From assembly GCA_963971305.1 (NCBI GenBank), contig OZ020303.1:43698106-43762105 (forward strand): 64,000 nt of DNA, written 5' to 3'. Below the pieces are notes generated by a model that was not told the DNA's origin, did no database searches, and worked only from the letters and a program-made list of their open reading frames with translations. Made by a program: the position numbers and the translations under genes. This document shows, piece after piece, positions 1 to 13,600 of this stretch (positions within the stretch are counted from its first letter, which is position 1; every line of letters begins with the position of its first letter). The DNA comes from Arcuatula senhousia (Eukaryota; Mollusca; Bivalvia; Mytilida; Mytilidae).

Positions 1-233
1 GCATTTTTACTTGGAAAAACTATTCTTAAAATCTTCATGTATAAATAAAACTTTAGTAAGATTTTTCAGTAAGAGGTCCTTTAAACGACCTAGTGAGCGT
101 TTGGTGTCATTCCCTTGTTTATTTTATTCCAGATGTAAGAAAGGAACTTAATTTATAATAAACCTTTTTCTTCGGGAAACGCATGTGACTTTAACTTTAG
201 ATGTATCCCTTGTATGTTCCAAACAGTACGTAC

Positions 234-969
234 GTGCATAAAATGTAGAATAGGTTGGCCAGATTCCCAATGTCACATTGTATTTTACTGAAATATTCGA
301 TTGGTGTATCTGCCTGTGGATTGGGTCCAACATCTATGCTTTCTATGTTAAATGACGTAATCCATCTATAAATAGCTCGAACCCTAACCAAATCATCGAA
401 CACGTCGTCACCTGTCAGGTACTGAATTAGGTCCCAAAAAGTTCCATTTAATAAGGACTTTGGTGCCTGTAAGAAAAAAACAAAATGGATTTTTTTATAG
501 GAATGTTACTTCAATATATTAATACAAGTATACCCCAACACTGGTGTTAGAGATTACAGTTATGATCTAACTTATATATACCAGTCTTATTTATTTGTAT
601 TTGCCATGGTTTTTTACTGTTCAAAATGAAAAAAAAATACAGCATTCATTATGCAAAAAAAATATAATTAAGATACAATTTCTTTCATTCTTTTTTGTTT
701 TGTTTGTTAGTGTTTTTTTTTTCCAGCAATTGCATTCGACTGATAAAATCCAACAAAAAAGAGACCAAACACTATCCCTTCTTCGATCGACTTCTGATGC
801 TAATTTATTGTAAGTTTTTTTTTGAAGTTTTATTTTTAAGAAAACCTACGTCTATAGCATGATGGTCAACAACAGTAAAGTCCAGATCTTTCAGGAATTC
901 GTCTTTTGTTGTCTTTTGCGGTACAGGTTCCGGAAGTTTATCTTTCTTTCCTTTCTTCTTTTTATCGTT
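234..969 (-). CDS. KY-like pseudo-transglutaminase gene, 5' part only (gene 1)
   Basis: Two adjoining exons of a fifth array member whose remainder lies left of the window. Exon A is complement(850..969): after a lysine-rich start it has the PEPVPQKTTK linker and the motif DFTVVDHHAID shared in form with the other genes. Exon B is complement(234..466), 233 bp, exactly the length of the matching exon in the genes at 7617 and 53167. It encodes the N-terminal helices of the transglutaminase-like core (FWDLIQYL, IYRWITSF) and ends at LFYILC with a GTACGT donor in codon phase 2. At the place of the catalytic Cys there is Ile. The first exon was not found; it should lie between 970 and about 7600. 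The catalytic Asp exon is outside the window. The gene is unbroken as far as visible. Confidence 0.8.
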
Positions 970-1917
970 CTGGTTATAAATGTAAGCATTATAAAGTATT
1001 TAGTTCCAAAAAGTACGTAATTTTTAGCAGCTGTCTTATTTACACAAGAAGATTTTGTTCATGTGCAATCCACGTAAAACCTGAATTAACATGAATTTTA
1101 CGTGAATTTCACGTTATACAAGTAATAATCATTAACGCGAATATCACATTAAATAAATTAAACATCAAAGTTTTAAATACTTTTTTTTCTAAATATTCAT
1201 AGAACTGTATGTAAGTTGCATGTGAAAACTTTAAAAAAAATGTCAATAAGTTTTTTTTTACGTGAAATTCATGTTATCTTAACGTCAATTGTTCGTTTAA
1301 TATAACGTGAAAATTACATTAATTTTTTAAGTGAATTTCATATGAAAAAAAAATTCTCGAAATCTCGAAAAAAGGAGAAATAAGTTCAAAAAGTTGAAGC
1401 TTAAGCCGAGAAGTTTTTGTCTAAACTAGAGGCTGTCAAAAAAAGAAGTATACCGTTTCTTGTCCACTCATGCTGTGTTTCTATTATTCAATAGTTTCTT
1501 CCATCTTTTTATTAATGCATACTGGTATTGATAGTGTGGTGCCTGTAAAATAAAATATATCTGCCTTTAGATATTTTTTTTAGATATAATGAGGTTTGGT
1601 GTAATTATATTCCGATGTAACATCCCCTAAAACAATACTAGTTTAAGATCTGTTGTACATAGCCACCAATAGCTTTAAAGTAAAATCAGTGATAGCTGTT
1701 CGCCATCATGCAATTGTTCGATGTAAAACCTTTATTTGTTGCTGAAAATTTCTTATTAAAAACACAAAAATCAACTTGCAAGAAGCTGCATAAAGAATTG
1801 AAATGGTAAAATTATTAATCAAATTGTGCTTAACAAAAGGTGAAAATTTGAAGGCCATTTTTAGAGTGTATATGATGGAGATTGGTTTCAAATTAACGCC
1901 CAGGTCGTTGCAAGCTT

Positions 1918-2060
1918 CAGTGGCGGATCCAGAGGGGAGCGGAGGGGGCGTATGCCCCCCAATTAATTGAGAATTTTTTTTGTATCTAATTGACAAACCT
2001 TCTTCAAATTTTCATCAAAAATTTGGCATTTTTGCAATTACGCCCCCCCACCCCCCATGT
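1918..2060. repeat. Fragment of a GGCGGATCCAGA-type repeat
   Basis: It begins CAGTGGCGGATCCAGAGGGG, the same end as the inverted-repeat element at 63291-63446, and contains C-rich tracts near 2041-2058. The far end is not clearly defined. Probably a decayed MITE-like copy. Confidence 0.4.
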
Positions 2061-2852
2061 TCATTGAACTTTTTAAAAATGCAATTCTTACCGTTTCACT
2101 AGACCAGTTTTAATCCATAAATATACAAAACTTGTCTTCTTTTCCTTTAGTGTTTGACATAAATGTTCCTTGTTGTATTGAGACAAAAATGTTATTTTTA
2201 TTTTATCTTATATTTTGCTTTTTTCCAAATGTTTCCTTTTAAGTAAAGGTGTTTTTCATGACCTAGTTAGGTATAACGCTTACCTTATTTCAAGATATCA
2301 AAATCATAAAATAATTTTTATAATCAGAATAAAAATCATTAGGTTTTATAATATTTTAAGCGATAAAAAATCTTTATATTCTTAATTGTAATCCTGAACC
2401 GGATTATTAATTCTAAATCAGTTTGGCATTGCATTACTTTTAAAATTCAAAACGTGTAAAGGTTAAAAAGTTAAAGAAGCGAGACTAGTCTGGTCCTGTG
2501 CCATAGTCCTTTATCCTTTCTCTAAAATTCATTTCAAAAAACGAAGAATATATTTTGCATGCCCTTTCATTATCTTTTTAAAAAAAATTCATTTATTTCA
2601 TTTATTTTCTGATCTTTGCTTTGGTGGTTCTTTCACATAAGTTCGTGGTAAAGACAGATTGATCTTTATGGGCGATTTAATTTCTTTACTCCCTATTGCG
2701 ACTGGAGCACAATGGAATTCGGCGAAAAAGGCCAAAAATCTATCACGAGTGAAAGATCAACGCAGGTTTTCGAGGATACGTATAAGAACCTATTTTGTCG
2801 CCATTGCCATTTTTTTTGTACCTTAAATCTAATCCGATGAATTAAAACAATA

Positions 2853-3664
2853 GAGTAACTGTACGTGGAGTCGTACAGGACGTGGAGTTTACACTTATGG
2901 TTAATTTCAAAATTAAACTTTTACGGGAAATTATATTACAAATATTTGTTTGTGTAAATGATACTATACCATTAAAATGTTCTTTTACAGTATAAGTAAC
3001 GTTTTTGAGGTGAAGAACTATTCAATTATAATTAAAAATCGAAGTCTAATTAATCCGCTAAATTGTAAACTTGTCTTGTCTAAAACGTCAATGAAGAATC
3101 TTTATTTGTTACACAAACAATATATCTTTTAAAAACTAAATAAAACGACCTGTCTAACTCAACTTTAAAAATATTTTATGAAATATTTCTTGAAAAAAGT
3201 TACAATTATAGTTTTAGTGAATCCCGGCACCTTTTATCAACATAAAAAAGGAAACAAATAAAGCTTAAAACAACTTCAGGTGTAAGCTAAGATCAGAAAT
3301 CACTTGGACATTGAAAAACAATGTTATTTCAATTAGTTTCCGCTAATATTTTCAAAAGTTTTAATCGTGATTTAAATACTTACGCTAAAATATGAATGTG
3401 CTGATTTTTAGAGGTACGGAAATTTACAAACTATTTACGTGTACGACTCCACGTACTATTTTTAGCAATTTTCCATGCTTTTGTAACCTTCAAATAATAA
3501 TCTGTCAAAATATAACGAACTTAGATTTTTCAAAAATATATTGAGCATTTGAAGTTCTTGTCCACCTCTATATTTTAGATAATGATTGAAACCGATTCGC
3601 ATTTGCCGTCGAAATTTTAAAAGTTAAAAGCTTAAAAAGTGTACGACTCCACGTACAGTCACTC
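2853..3664. mobile_element. TA-flanked inverted-repeat element (mariner-like MITE)
   Basis: Left end GAGTAACTGTACGTGGAGTC is matched by the inverted right end GACTCCACGTACAGTCACTC (one mismatch), each flanked by TA (2851-2852 and 3665-3666), the target expected for Tc1/mariner transposases. A further internal copy of the CGACTCCACGTAC end lies at about 3440-3457. No transposase frame is present, so it is non-autonomous or decayed. Confidence 0.6.
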
Positions 3665-3869
3665 TAGTACTCAAGTTGCATTTCCTTTATCGGTGTCAAT
3701 CATCAACATTTGTACCAGTGGCGATTATTGGTTACTTGACAGTGCAAAATTACAACACCTATAAACACATCTCATTATCCTGGATTGGGAAACAAGCTTA
3801 ATTGATACCTATGTGAATTCATCGTAATGGCAGTTTGCGAGTGTATACTTTGTAGCGCCCCCCAAATCT

Positions 3870-4125
3870 TGAATTCAATGAAACCTGGAAAAGTCATTGA
3901 ATTTCATTTCAATGTTCTAAAACCTGGAAAAATCCTTGAATTTTATCAAATATCCTTGAAAAACCCTTGAATTTTGTAATATGCAGATTTATTGACCGTT
4001 TGATAAAAAAAGGCCGAAAAATATTGGATTTTTTAAATTTTTGTGGACTATTTTAATCCTTGAAAATGACCTCAATACCCTTGAAAAGTCCTTGAAAAAC
4101 CCTTGAATTTTGTGTCCAAAAAATA
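3870..4125. repeat. Degenerate CCTTGAA/CCTGGAAAA repeat
   Basis: Repeated short phrases such as CCTGGAAAAATCCTTGAATT and CCTTGAAAAACCCTTGAATT occur at least six times, with a central non-repetitive part around 3985-4060. No coding content. Confidence 0.45.
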
Positions 4126-4199
4126 ATGGGAACCCTGTTGACTGTGGGCTGTGTCGCGTACACTTAATCCACATCTCATTATTTTCTATTTCAGAAACT

Positions 4200-4437
4200 G
4201 AAAAACAATTTCTTTTAAGGACAGAAAGACAATTCATCAAAGAGTTCTTTAACGTGCATGGGGCTCTCCCCAGCAACGGAACAACCTAGTCCCTGTCGAA
4301 GGACTAGCTTTGCTTCTCAAATAGTTTCAAGAGAGAGTCGGAAAATTGTTTCTTGAAATTTTCACCCCTGCTGATGATCGAACCACGAACCTCGATGTTG
4401 GTAACTTGGAAGCGTTCACCACTACACCACTGAATCT
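4200..4437 (-). mobile_element. tRNA-derived SINE-like sequence
   Basis: On the minus strand an A-box-like TGGTGTAGTGG (4419-4429) is followed by GAACGCTTCC and then a B-box-like GGTTCGATCATC (4373-4384), the order and rough spacing of an RNA polymerase III internal promoter in a tRNA head. The downstream body extends to about 4200. The two B-box mismatches and lack of a closed cloverleaf argue against a functional tRNA. Confidence 0.5.
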
Positions 4438-5381
4438 CTCTAAAACACTAATTAAAGAATTAAACTGTATTAAGCAATAGAGCAAACTCAAGTCAGAGCA
4501 CATGTTTCCAGAAAGCTAAACACCAATGGTCAATTTAGTGTAGGTCAAATCCAGTTAAGTGCGGCAGTACAAAAACTTACAAACTGACATCGAAATCCCC
4601 GTTAGGTCCATGACCACATGGTGTCTTGCGCATTTCTTAAGTGAAACAGAATCCAAGGAGAGCATTATCTTATTAGCAATTTTTGACTCAGTTCTTTGAA
4701 GTAAAAAATGATATACCTCACAAACTCAGTTGTAATACTGAAACCCTATCGAAATAAGAGTTAAAGTTTTCACGTTTATCCTTTAAAGCTTATTGAGGTG
4801 TAAATCCATAGATGAAACATATTTCCTAGAATCTATATTGACCATATCTCGCGTTTCTCGAGCTATCTCGCGTTTCTCGAGATAGTCACAGTCTCGAGGA
4901 TTGTTGATGATCAAGGTAAATAGAAGTGAATTTAAAGGATAAAGTAGGTCTATGGTATAGAATTGTGTAGAAGTGTATGCAAGAAGTGTGATAAATATGC
5001 AATCTGTTTGGGAAAATGTGACGTTCTTTATACGTTAAAGAACACTGCTGCAAGTCCTGATAAGAGTTACTCGTAGGAAGCCCTGCAGTAGGCTTAATTG
5101 ACAGATTTTACACATCCCTCATTTTCAAGCGGAAGTCAAAATTCGTTTCCTCTATTGACTTTTTTCTCCATTTCTTCAACTTTATTATTTGTCATGTTCA
5201 TCTCCTTGATAGAGCCGAAATCGCGCTGCTTTGGAGTAAAACAGTACCAACAAAGGAAGCAGGCAAGGTTGCTCAATATCTGCTTACCTTAACATACATT
5301 TTATGTGTTTTTTAATAGTGACAACATACGAGACCTACTTTTAGGGTTCATATTTATTGACACTCTTAGTAGTTATTAAAA

Positions 5382-5458
5382 CACAGGGGCTTGAATTCTG
5401 GTTATTTATATTGATTCTTTATAAGTCGATATAAATGACCAGAATTCAAGCCCCTGTG
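5382..5458. mobile_element. 77-bp hairpin element with flanking duplication
   Basis: Arms at 5382-5402 and 5438-5458 are perfect 21-base inverted copies (CACAGGGGCTTGAATTCTGG...), and pairing continues inward with two mismatches, leaving a loop of only a few bases. ATTAAAA is directly repeated immediately outside both ends (5375-5381 and 5459-5465), like a target-site duplication. It has room for nothing but the hairpin. Confidence 0.6.
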
Positions 5459-5792
5459 ATTAAAACACTGTTTAATTTACATATTTTTATAGCAGAAATA
5501 AGGATGTATCTGTCCTAGAAACCGCATTAATAAATTTTCAAAGTGTCAATTAAAAGTAAGATATAAATGAAACTTTTTCCTGTAAATCTGTAGAACTATA
5601 CTATACATACGTATTTATTGAAAAGTTCGGACGATTTAACCATGCAATTATTATAATATTATTTCGCTCAATTTAGCTGTGTTTTATCAGTTCTTCATAG
5701 TTTGCGATGGAAAAAACTATTTGTCTTAAGGCTTTTTAGTTCAGCACTTGCTTGCCATATAAGTCTACTATTTTACAACCCGTCCAATTTAA

Positions 5793-6084
5793 CTATGGAC
5801 TTTCGATTGACACAACAATGAAAATTTACGTCGGCATGCACAAGCCAATCGGTAACAAAGACCGCAAATCGTCACAGTAAGAAACACCAACGTCAGCCAG
5901 ACTATTCATCAATATCCAATCAGATTTAATGTTTGCACGACCCATTCATTCAATCAATGTATTTTTATGTCATTAAATGTAACGATTTGTGGTTTTTGTT
6001 AACGATTGGCTTTGTTCACGACGACGTAAATTTTCATTGTTGTGTTTGCACACTTCACTTAACGCTTCAATCGAAAGTCCATAG
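5793..6084. mobile_element. TTAA-flanked inverted-repeat element A
   Basis: The left end CTATGGACTTTCGATTGA (from 5793) recurs inverted as TCAATCGAAAGTCCATAG (ending 6084). Further inverted segments (ACAACAATGAAAATTTACGTCG and its complement) lie inside. TTAA borders both ends (5789-5792, 6085-6088), a piggyBac-type target. No transposase frame. Confidence 0.6.
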
Positions 6085-6088
6085 TTAA

Positions 6089-6759
6089 AGGCATATTGTC
6101 TACGGCAAACTCTTTTTTTTTAACCCCCAATTTTTTGGTGTCAATTAGACCGAAATGCAATAAAATGAATATTGAAAAACAAATTTGCCACCAATTTTGC
6201 CTCAAAAGTACTTTATTTCGATCAAAATAGCTCGGCAATATTGATTGATATTTTATTTACCTGCATCACGTCACATTGACACAGATTTAAACTGAGTAGT
6301 TTTAACACGGACACTAATTGGAATCTCGGGTTTTGTCCCCGAATACATTGATATGTTGAAAAAATACCAATATTTTTCGTGTTTACCTTTTCAATCACAT
6401 TCAAAACTTAATACATGCAATAATTGTCAGTTTTATTCATTAAGCAGCTCTAATATTCGGTTGTTGTTATAATTTTCGTTTGAGCTAAAGCTTCGAGAAA
6501 CAGATTATGCACCACGTACAAAAACTAGGGAAGTTTTCAATCAAAGAAAGTATAGTGCGCATGCTTACAGCTCATCTACATCTCATGAATATGAATTTTT
6601 GTAAAGCTTTACAAATATTATATATTTTTCAATTTCTAATGTAATAAGGTACCCTAGTCGTATTTTGAACGTTTGTATCTTTCTAAATAAACACAACAAA
6701 TAGTCTGACGACAGTTTTTTGGTTTTACAAAAAAAATAATTTTCGTAGACAATATGCCT
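6089..6759. mobile_element. TTAA-flanked MITE B, copy 1 (671 bp)
   Basis: Ends AGGCATATTGTCTACG and CGTAGACAATATGCCT are exact inverted repeats, flanked by TTAA at 6085-6088 and 6760-6763. A second, inverted copy of nearly the same length lies at 49866-50535. It shares its left TTAA with element A, so one was probably inserted into the other's target site. Non-coding; transposase must come from elsewhere. Confidence 0.75.
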
Positions 6760-7616
6760 TTAACGTGTAGCTAATATGTAACAGAAGTGACAACAAACAA
6801 CATTGACATAACTTACTACAAGGAACATTAGTGTAGAATTTTCCAGCTACATGTAGTTTGTAGATATTTTATTTACGGTATTTCAAAAATGTTTTGTCGA
6901 AAGATATATTTGTATAATCTTATAATATCCATGTACGAGTTTTGTTAAGGATGTTTGCTCCTCATATTTTGGAATTTCTGTCAGATTTTCGAGATCCGCG
7001 GGTTCTATCCATTTAATATGCTTGAAATTTTGTGCCCATGAACTCCCTACTTTCTTTTTTTTATTCAAATAAAGGTACACTGAATATGACGTTGACAATT
7101 TTTTAAGAAATTTTATATACTCTATCATACATTTTAGAAGGTTTAAAGTTGCCAATCGGTGGCAATGTAAAAGTCATAAAAACTCTAGAGAAACCCTGTT
7201 TCCCACCAAAGTTATAAGCGCTTATGATATGGACCTATATTTTTTTCTTACTTATGTTGATCATTTGTAAATATTCTTCATCATTTTTTTTTATTTAAAG
7301 ACAGAGGAGCAAATCCTCTTAAGCATAAATAGGTTACTTGTTTATTTTTTAAATTTTATTTTTATACATATATCCAGAACATATGTTAATAAAATATTTA
7401 TAAGATTTTAAAACGAAAATCTGTTTAAATTTCAATGATAGGAAGTAATATGTGAATGATTAAAATAGCATGATAATGAACAATATTCAAAGAATATTCA
7501 GTCAACAGATATTGGCTTAGTTGTCGAGTTTTTTTCTCTCTTCAGCTCCATAGAAGAAATTCCAATGAAAAATTTGCATTCAATTTCATGTTTTTGTATG
7601 TTAGTTTTGTTCTGAT

Positions 7617-10600
7617 TTATTTCATCTTTATACTTTTTGCCCACATCCTTTCAATTGCTTCTTTCTCGTCTTTTCTTTTGTTGTAGATTTCTTTATATTG
7701 TTTTTTCTTTGCTTGGTCGTCATGAAAATTTCCTTTGTTATCTCTGTTTCCCCTATGGGATAGTGGATCATCGCCATGGTAACTCGAACTACCCGGATTT
7801 TTAAGAGCTTCCGGTATACTAAGATGCCCATCAACAGAATAGCAGTCGTCGTCATCGTAAAGTCGTTCTTCATTCTTTTTAAAATATGTCTTCAAATAGG
7901 ACGAATTGTTTTCATCGGTGACTATTTTAGATTTCTTAATGTTCTTTTTAATGAAATCTTTTGGTTGAGATTCTTGCATTTTTAATTCTTTAAGCTTTTC
8001 TTTGATCAATTCGTCTTGAGGCTTTTCCTTAGGTGCAGTCTTTTTCGTATCAGGAAGACTCTTAACACTATTGGTTTTTATACTTTGTTTTGTGTCTTTT
8101 GTGCTCTTTTTGGTCTTTGGCTTTATCAAACGGTTGTGCCTGTCATATTCAGGTTTAAGCATGTCTGGGTCGATCAACAAAGATTCTAAGGTTACAAGCT
8201 CAGTCTTTTCTCTTGTTGCTACTTTGTCTGGTTTTGGTGCTTCCGTTTGTTTTCGTATTTCTGCCTTTGCTTGGCCAGACTGAGGCACCATTTTGTTTTC
8301 TCCAAGAGTTCCAGCACTTGCTTCTATGCTTTTGATCATTTGATTCACCTATCCAATAGAAAGAAAAGCAATGAAGTCTATTAAGATTAATAATTATAAG
8401 TTATATTAACTATTCATTTGTAACTTGTTCCACCAACATTTCGATTAAATGAAATTACAAGTTTATCAAGTGCATTCTTTTTATATATTCTTACTTATTA
8501 TGTTGTTCATAACTTAGTAAACACTAGTTCAGAAAAGAATACTAAATAGCTAATTTATTTGTATAAGTGTAATTTAATTTCCTTAATTAACACGACAGTT
8601 TTTTTTAAATAATCACTGAAGAAGCTATTTTCTATGAATCAATTGATTAAAATGTTTCGCTTCCATGATTTACTTCCCTTGAGTATTAATTAAGATCACT
8701 TAATTACCCAAATAAAGATTGAAGCTGCTTCGTGGCTTCCTGCATGAACCTGCTCTACTGTAAATGGTTGCACAATTTTCTTTGCTTCAAATGCCAATGC
8801 GAGATTTGCATCCTTGGTGTCAAATTTGGACATTTGTGTCAAAAATGATTTATCTCCCTTTTGTCCTAGTATTTTCTGACACTGCTTCCAGGTCTGTAAT
8901 AAAAAGGGGTCATCTCAAGGCATATCAGAATGTAATGAATACAGTAATTAAAACGAAGTACTGGTATTGTATATAACATGTGTTATACTGACACATAATG
9001 TCAAGAATTATCTATTTTTAAAAAAATTGAGTAGAAAATCACAGAAATTGACAGGTTGGTTTTTTTTATTTGGTACATTAACTACCACCCATGATCAAGG
9101 TTTTCTTTTTAAATGCCAATTTATCGAATCATACATCACAAACGTTAGATTTTAAATCAAATTATGATCTATCAAAATTCAAAAAAATACTTCAAGTACT
9201 GATCAACTCTTTAATTACCACTTAAATGTTACCCAAACGTTATTGTGTAAAAAGTATTTTCTTAGCTTAGGATTACAAAATCCAACTAAGGTTGTTTTGA
9301 AACTTTCTTTTATATTTCCAACTACCTGATCAAGTCTTATCATATTCCTTACCTTAACATCCGATTCCTCATATCCCAGTAGCATAAGAGCTGCTGTGAC
9401 GGTCTGATGTACACCGACTGGGGGAATATTATACTGTCTAAGCTCCCCGATCATTCTGTTGTCTGTATTCCTCACCAGTGCCTGCATGGTTCTCAAAGCT
9501 GCAAGTCGGTCTTTTAATCTTGTAGCAAGTGTAAGTTGTTGATCAAAAGACCCGTCGTCGTTAACGGCTGAAGCATTGGCGATGGCTCGCTCTAAATAAG
9601 TGAGCTCCCTAGCCTGATATGCCCGTAGAATATCTAAAACAAAAGAGAAGGAACGGTCGGTACTTCGAATAAAATCCTAAGTTGATAGTACTTGTACATT
9701 TACTAGAAGTATTAATTCAAGCTCCATTTTAAAATGGCTGAAAGTGGTCCTTTAGTAGACTAAGCCTTTTTGTCGAATAAATAGATTGATAACAAAACAA
9801 AGAAAGTGATTTTTTTCGTAGATAAGTCAATATAAACATATAATTACATACCATCTTATCGATTATAACACAAACAGACCAATCCCATCATAAAAAGTAG
9901 GTTGTATAAGAATAAACACTACAAGTAGTTTTAAAGTACCATTAGAAATTAAAGATTGATTCGCTTCTTCAACTTCAGGTAGAAATTTTAAAATCCTATT
10001 TGTATTTGTAATATGTGTAACTAATTTTCAAACAGCTCTGTTTTCCTACGGGATTTAATTCATAAATAATCATTAAAATTTCTTTAAATGTCATGTATCG
10101 TTTTTCTTTGTTTGTTTGATATAATTGCTCTGTTCTTTCAAATAGAAATATTTTCAGATCCTTAACTTGCTGTTATCTATTAATGTACTCGTCTCAGATA
10201 AAACTATGAAATTTCATTCAGAAGCCATCTTCGCTAGCCAAGGGTTACGATCTTATAGTGAAGATGAGAGATAGCGGATCGTAACCCTTGGTTAGCAAAG
10301 ACGTTCAGAAGCAAGAATTTCATAAAAGAGCTTGTGTGACTAAAAGTGTTTTCCCTAAGAAACTTCTTAAAAAAAAACGAGAAATTCAGCAGGGCCGCCA
10401 TGCAAACCTTAATCAGTGTACCTGCATATTTTGCACAATCAGCTAACTAAACGCAGTAAAGATATTTTAAGCTTTCTTTATTTTTCTTTAAGAAATTTCT
10501 TTTCTTAAGGAAGTGACCTTTATTTGCAATGTACATGTATTCTATATTTAAGCAAAATATTATGTTCTTATTTAAACTTTACCATATTTCGCCTCTAAAA

Positions 10601-13600
10601 CTTTGATTTCTCTTTTGCTATTTCTTATCAGATCATCTTGTACATCTGGATGAATTCTCTGGTAGTCTAACAGAGCCAGCCTTATACGTTCAGGGTCATT
10701 TGTCTTAAGTGCTTCAGCTAATTTCTGTGCACTTGCTATTTTGCGTTCGACTATAAATAGACATCATTTTGTTAAAGTTAGCAAAAACAACATTTATATT
10801 TATAACGTTATGCCAAAAGTACTAATCAAACGGAAAGGAAAACTTTCCTGTCACTCAGAAATGGTTCATGATTAGTTTGATAAAACTATTGCATTTTATT
10901 CTATTCTATTCTCTTAGAGGAATAAAGGCTTTTCCTTCGACATTTTATTACATTAATTCATTCATTTATATAAAATATAAAATGAAGAAAAAAAAATGAA
11001 CAATTGACACAAAATTCAGGAAAACAATAGAATAGAAAACAATCTTTAGCACTATAAGATATAGCGGTTTTGCGATTGGCACCAAACCCACAGCAAGGAG
11101 TACGAATAAACCTAATTAACGTGACCTACCATCGACATAGGTCTTTATTCGACTGCCGGCCATATATCGTTCCATGTCTGTCACGTCCGTTCCACTAAGC
11201 TCCCTCTCTTCTTTGATAATCTCAATTACCTCTTTGACGTCATCTTCTATTTCTTGGGCATCATCATTTCTTGTAATGTAGTAAGATCGAATCAGACCTA
11301 GGCAATGATTGTCGTTTTGATAGACATTAAATGTGTAGTCCCCAAGATCGTCCAGCTTGACTTTGTAGATTTCGATTCCCTTCTCTGTTACCCTTTCCAC
11401 CGATTCACAACTTTGGGGTTCAGACCTATCAGCCTTTTGTAAGAAAGCAGAAAGTTTATCAATTCCTCTAGGTACGGGTATGGATATTTCATTTTCAACT
11501 GTTTTTATGGATTCTGTTTTGACCTCACCAATTTGTTTTGGTGGTGCATGTTTCCCTAATATTTTGCTTTTGACTGTTCCAATGCTTATATTCCGACCGT
11601 GAGATATGACTAGAAAAGCATAAGCATTTAACAGTTTTCCTGGTTCGTCCTTCTTCGTTGCATACACATTGAATCCATATTCACCCTTGATCGGAACATC
11701 AAGGGCAAATCCATGCCTTTGCCCTTTTGTCTTATAAGGATTAAGCCGCATTCTTGCTATGGCTTCTGGATCATTTGAATGCAATTCTCCAATTAGTTCT
11801 ACATCCGATTTTTTCATGAATTCCATAGATGCATGACCATCGGGGGTTTCAATAAATCCATTTTCATAGTTAGCTGCTACGACTCCTAATCGTTCAACCG
11901 TAGGATGCGCTCCCAAGATTGTTTGAGCAATATGTGGAAGACTTTGTCCGCTGCTTCCTTTCGGCATAGAACAATGAATTATATAATTCAAGACATTTTC
12001 ATGTTCCATAGTTTCCAAATTAACTTTGAAGAACTTAAGTCCATAAATACCTGTCTTAGGGAGGCGTGTTTTAACTATGTATCTTCCATGGTTCCAATAC
12101 ATCATTGCATACTTTGCCATATTTGTACTATCAACAAAAGGGTTCACTAATTTCATTTCTAGTTTTGTACCAAATTTGGCACCAACCTCTATCTCTAAAA
12201 TACCAGTTGTTGTAAAAATGCTGGATTCTTCATGAGTAATCGGAATAAGACCCAGTCTCCTGGATATCTTTGTTGGACCCCACCCTATTTTTGGATAGTC
12301 AGGAAGAGGCAAGTAATCGTCATTCAGTTTTGAAGATATAACGATTACAGAGCATATCATATCAAATTTCTCAAGCCCGTCGGTTGCAGGGTCGGACGCG
12401 AATATGTTTACTCGAAATTTGCCTAGAACGGGTATATTGAAAACAAAAGAAATTTTATCGTCATGCCTTTCAAAAAGTATAAAGTGGTGGAGAATTTTGT
12501 CCAATCTCCGCGGTGGTTCATCCTCATGGGTTACCATTCTGGTGAAATTATGTTTAAAGTGGTAGTTTTCTCCTCGTTTATGTGGGAAGTTCAACTCAAA
12601 ATTTGCCTTTCCATTTTGAACATTTATAATTGCATTTGTCTGTGGGAACGTGATTCCCAATTCACGTGACCGTTCACGAACATATAATCTTTCCAGAAAA
12701 TCTTTTCTCGATAGTGTCTTTTTCTGAAGCTGCCACTTTTCTTCATCCGGATGGTGAGTCCAGATAAGGTCTTCTGCGTCGGTGAAGAAATATTCGTCAT
12801 CCACGTCCTCGGCACGTAATGACCTTGCACTTGACATCATTGAGTCATCATCTTCTCCAGAATTCACCATAACACAGGATTTAGCCCAGAAAACATCAAC
12901 AAGTCTCCATTCTTTCTGTACGTAGACTGCATTCCATTGAGATTTCATCTCTTCCGTTTCCGGTTCTCCCATTTTGTAATATTCATTTTTCGTTATCCCA
13001 TCTATAACTTTGCATGGCACTTCAGCCATTCTAAAAATTCAAACATTGAAAAATTAAGTGCAAATATACAACGTTATTAAAAACTCATTTACTGATGCAA
13101 GTATACTGCAAACCTTGTCATGTAGTTAACGTTAGGTTGTAAAGACTTTTTCATTGTGTGTGTTTTAATATGTGGGCTGTGCGTTGTATACTTGTTTCAT
13201 GTCTCATCATCTTCTGTCATAAAAAAGCAACAACTTAAAGCATGTTTAAAAGATGCAAGAAAATGAAGAAAATGACGATGAACATAAAACTCTAAAGAAC
13301 TGATGTGAACTGAATCCAGTTCCACTTGCATAGGCTATCCTAAATCAAATGATGGTAAAACTACGTGTTTGATCCTCGTTATAACCGCTTTCCAGAATGA
13401 AAAACCACAAGACGTATATACAAGTAGTAATTTTATACTACTGGAAGGATCGAAGGATCATTTATTTGATTTTATCTTTATTATTTAGGTTTTTATTTAA
13501 ATATATCCCCGTCTGGTACTCTCTTAAACCAACCGTGGATAGTGAAAATATTTGGAAACCGACTTGCTTTAATGGATCTTTATGAATACTACATACGTGC

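Larger units (their letters stand above)
970..7616. other. Intron/intergenic region between genes 1 and 2, rich in small transposons
   Basis: No convincing coding exon was seen here, although the missing first exon of gene 1 should be inside. The stretch holds a TA-flanked inverted-repeat element (2853-3664), degenerate CCTTGAA-type repeats (about 3870-4125), a SINE-like sequence (4200-4437), a 77-bp hairpin element (5382-5458) and two abutting TTAA-flanked elements (5793-6759). The short open frames have no recognisable domain and no splice context. Confidence 0.6.

Noticed and set aside
4366..4437. Functional tRNA gene
   Set aside because: A and B boxes are present, but the B box has mismatches and the stems do not close.
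8708..9633. A dynein heavy chain gene fragment inserted between genes
   Set aside because: The stalk-like exons occur in every array member with the same lengths, phases and position after the Ig-like repeats, so they belong to the KY-like genes.
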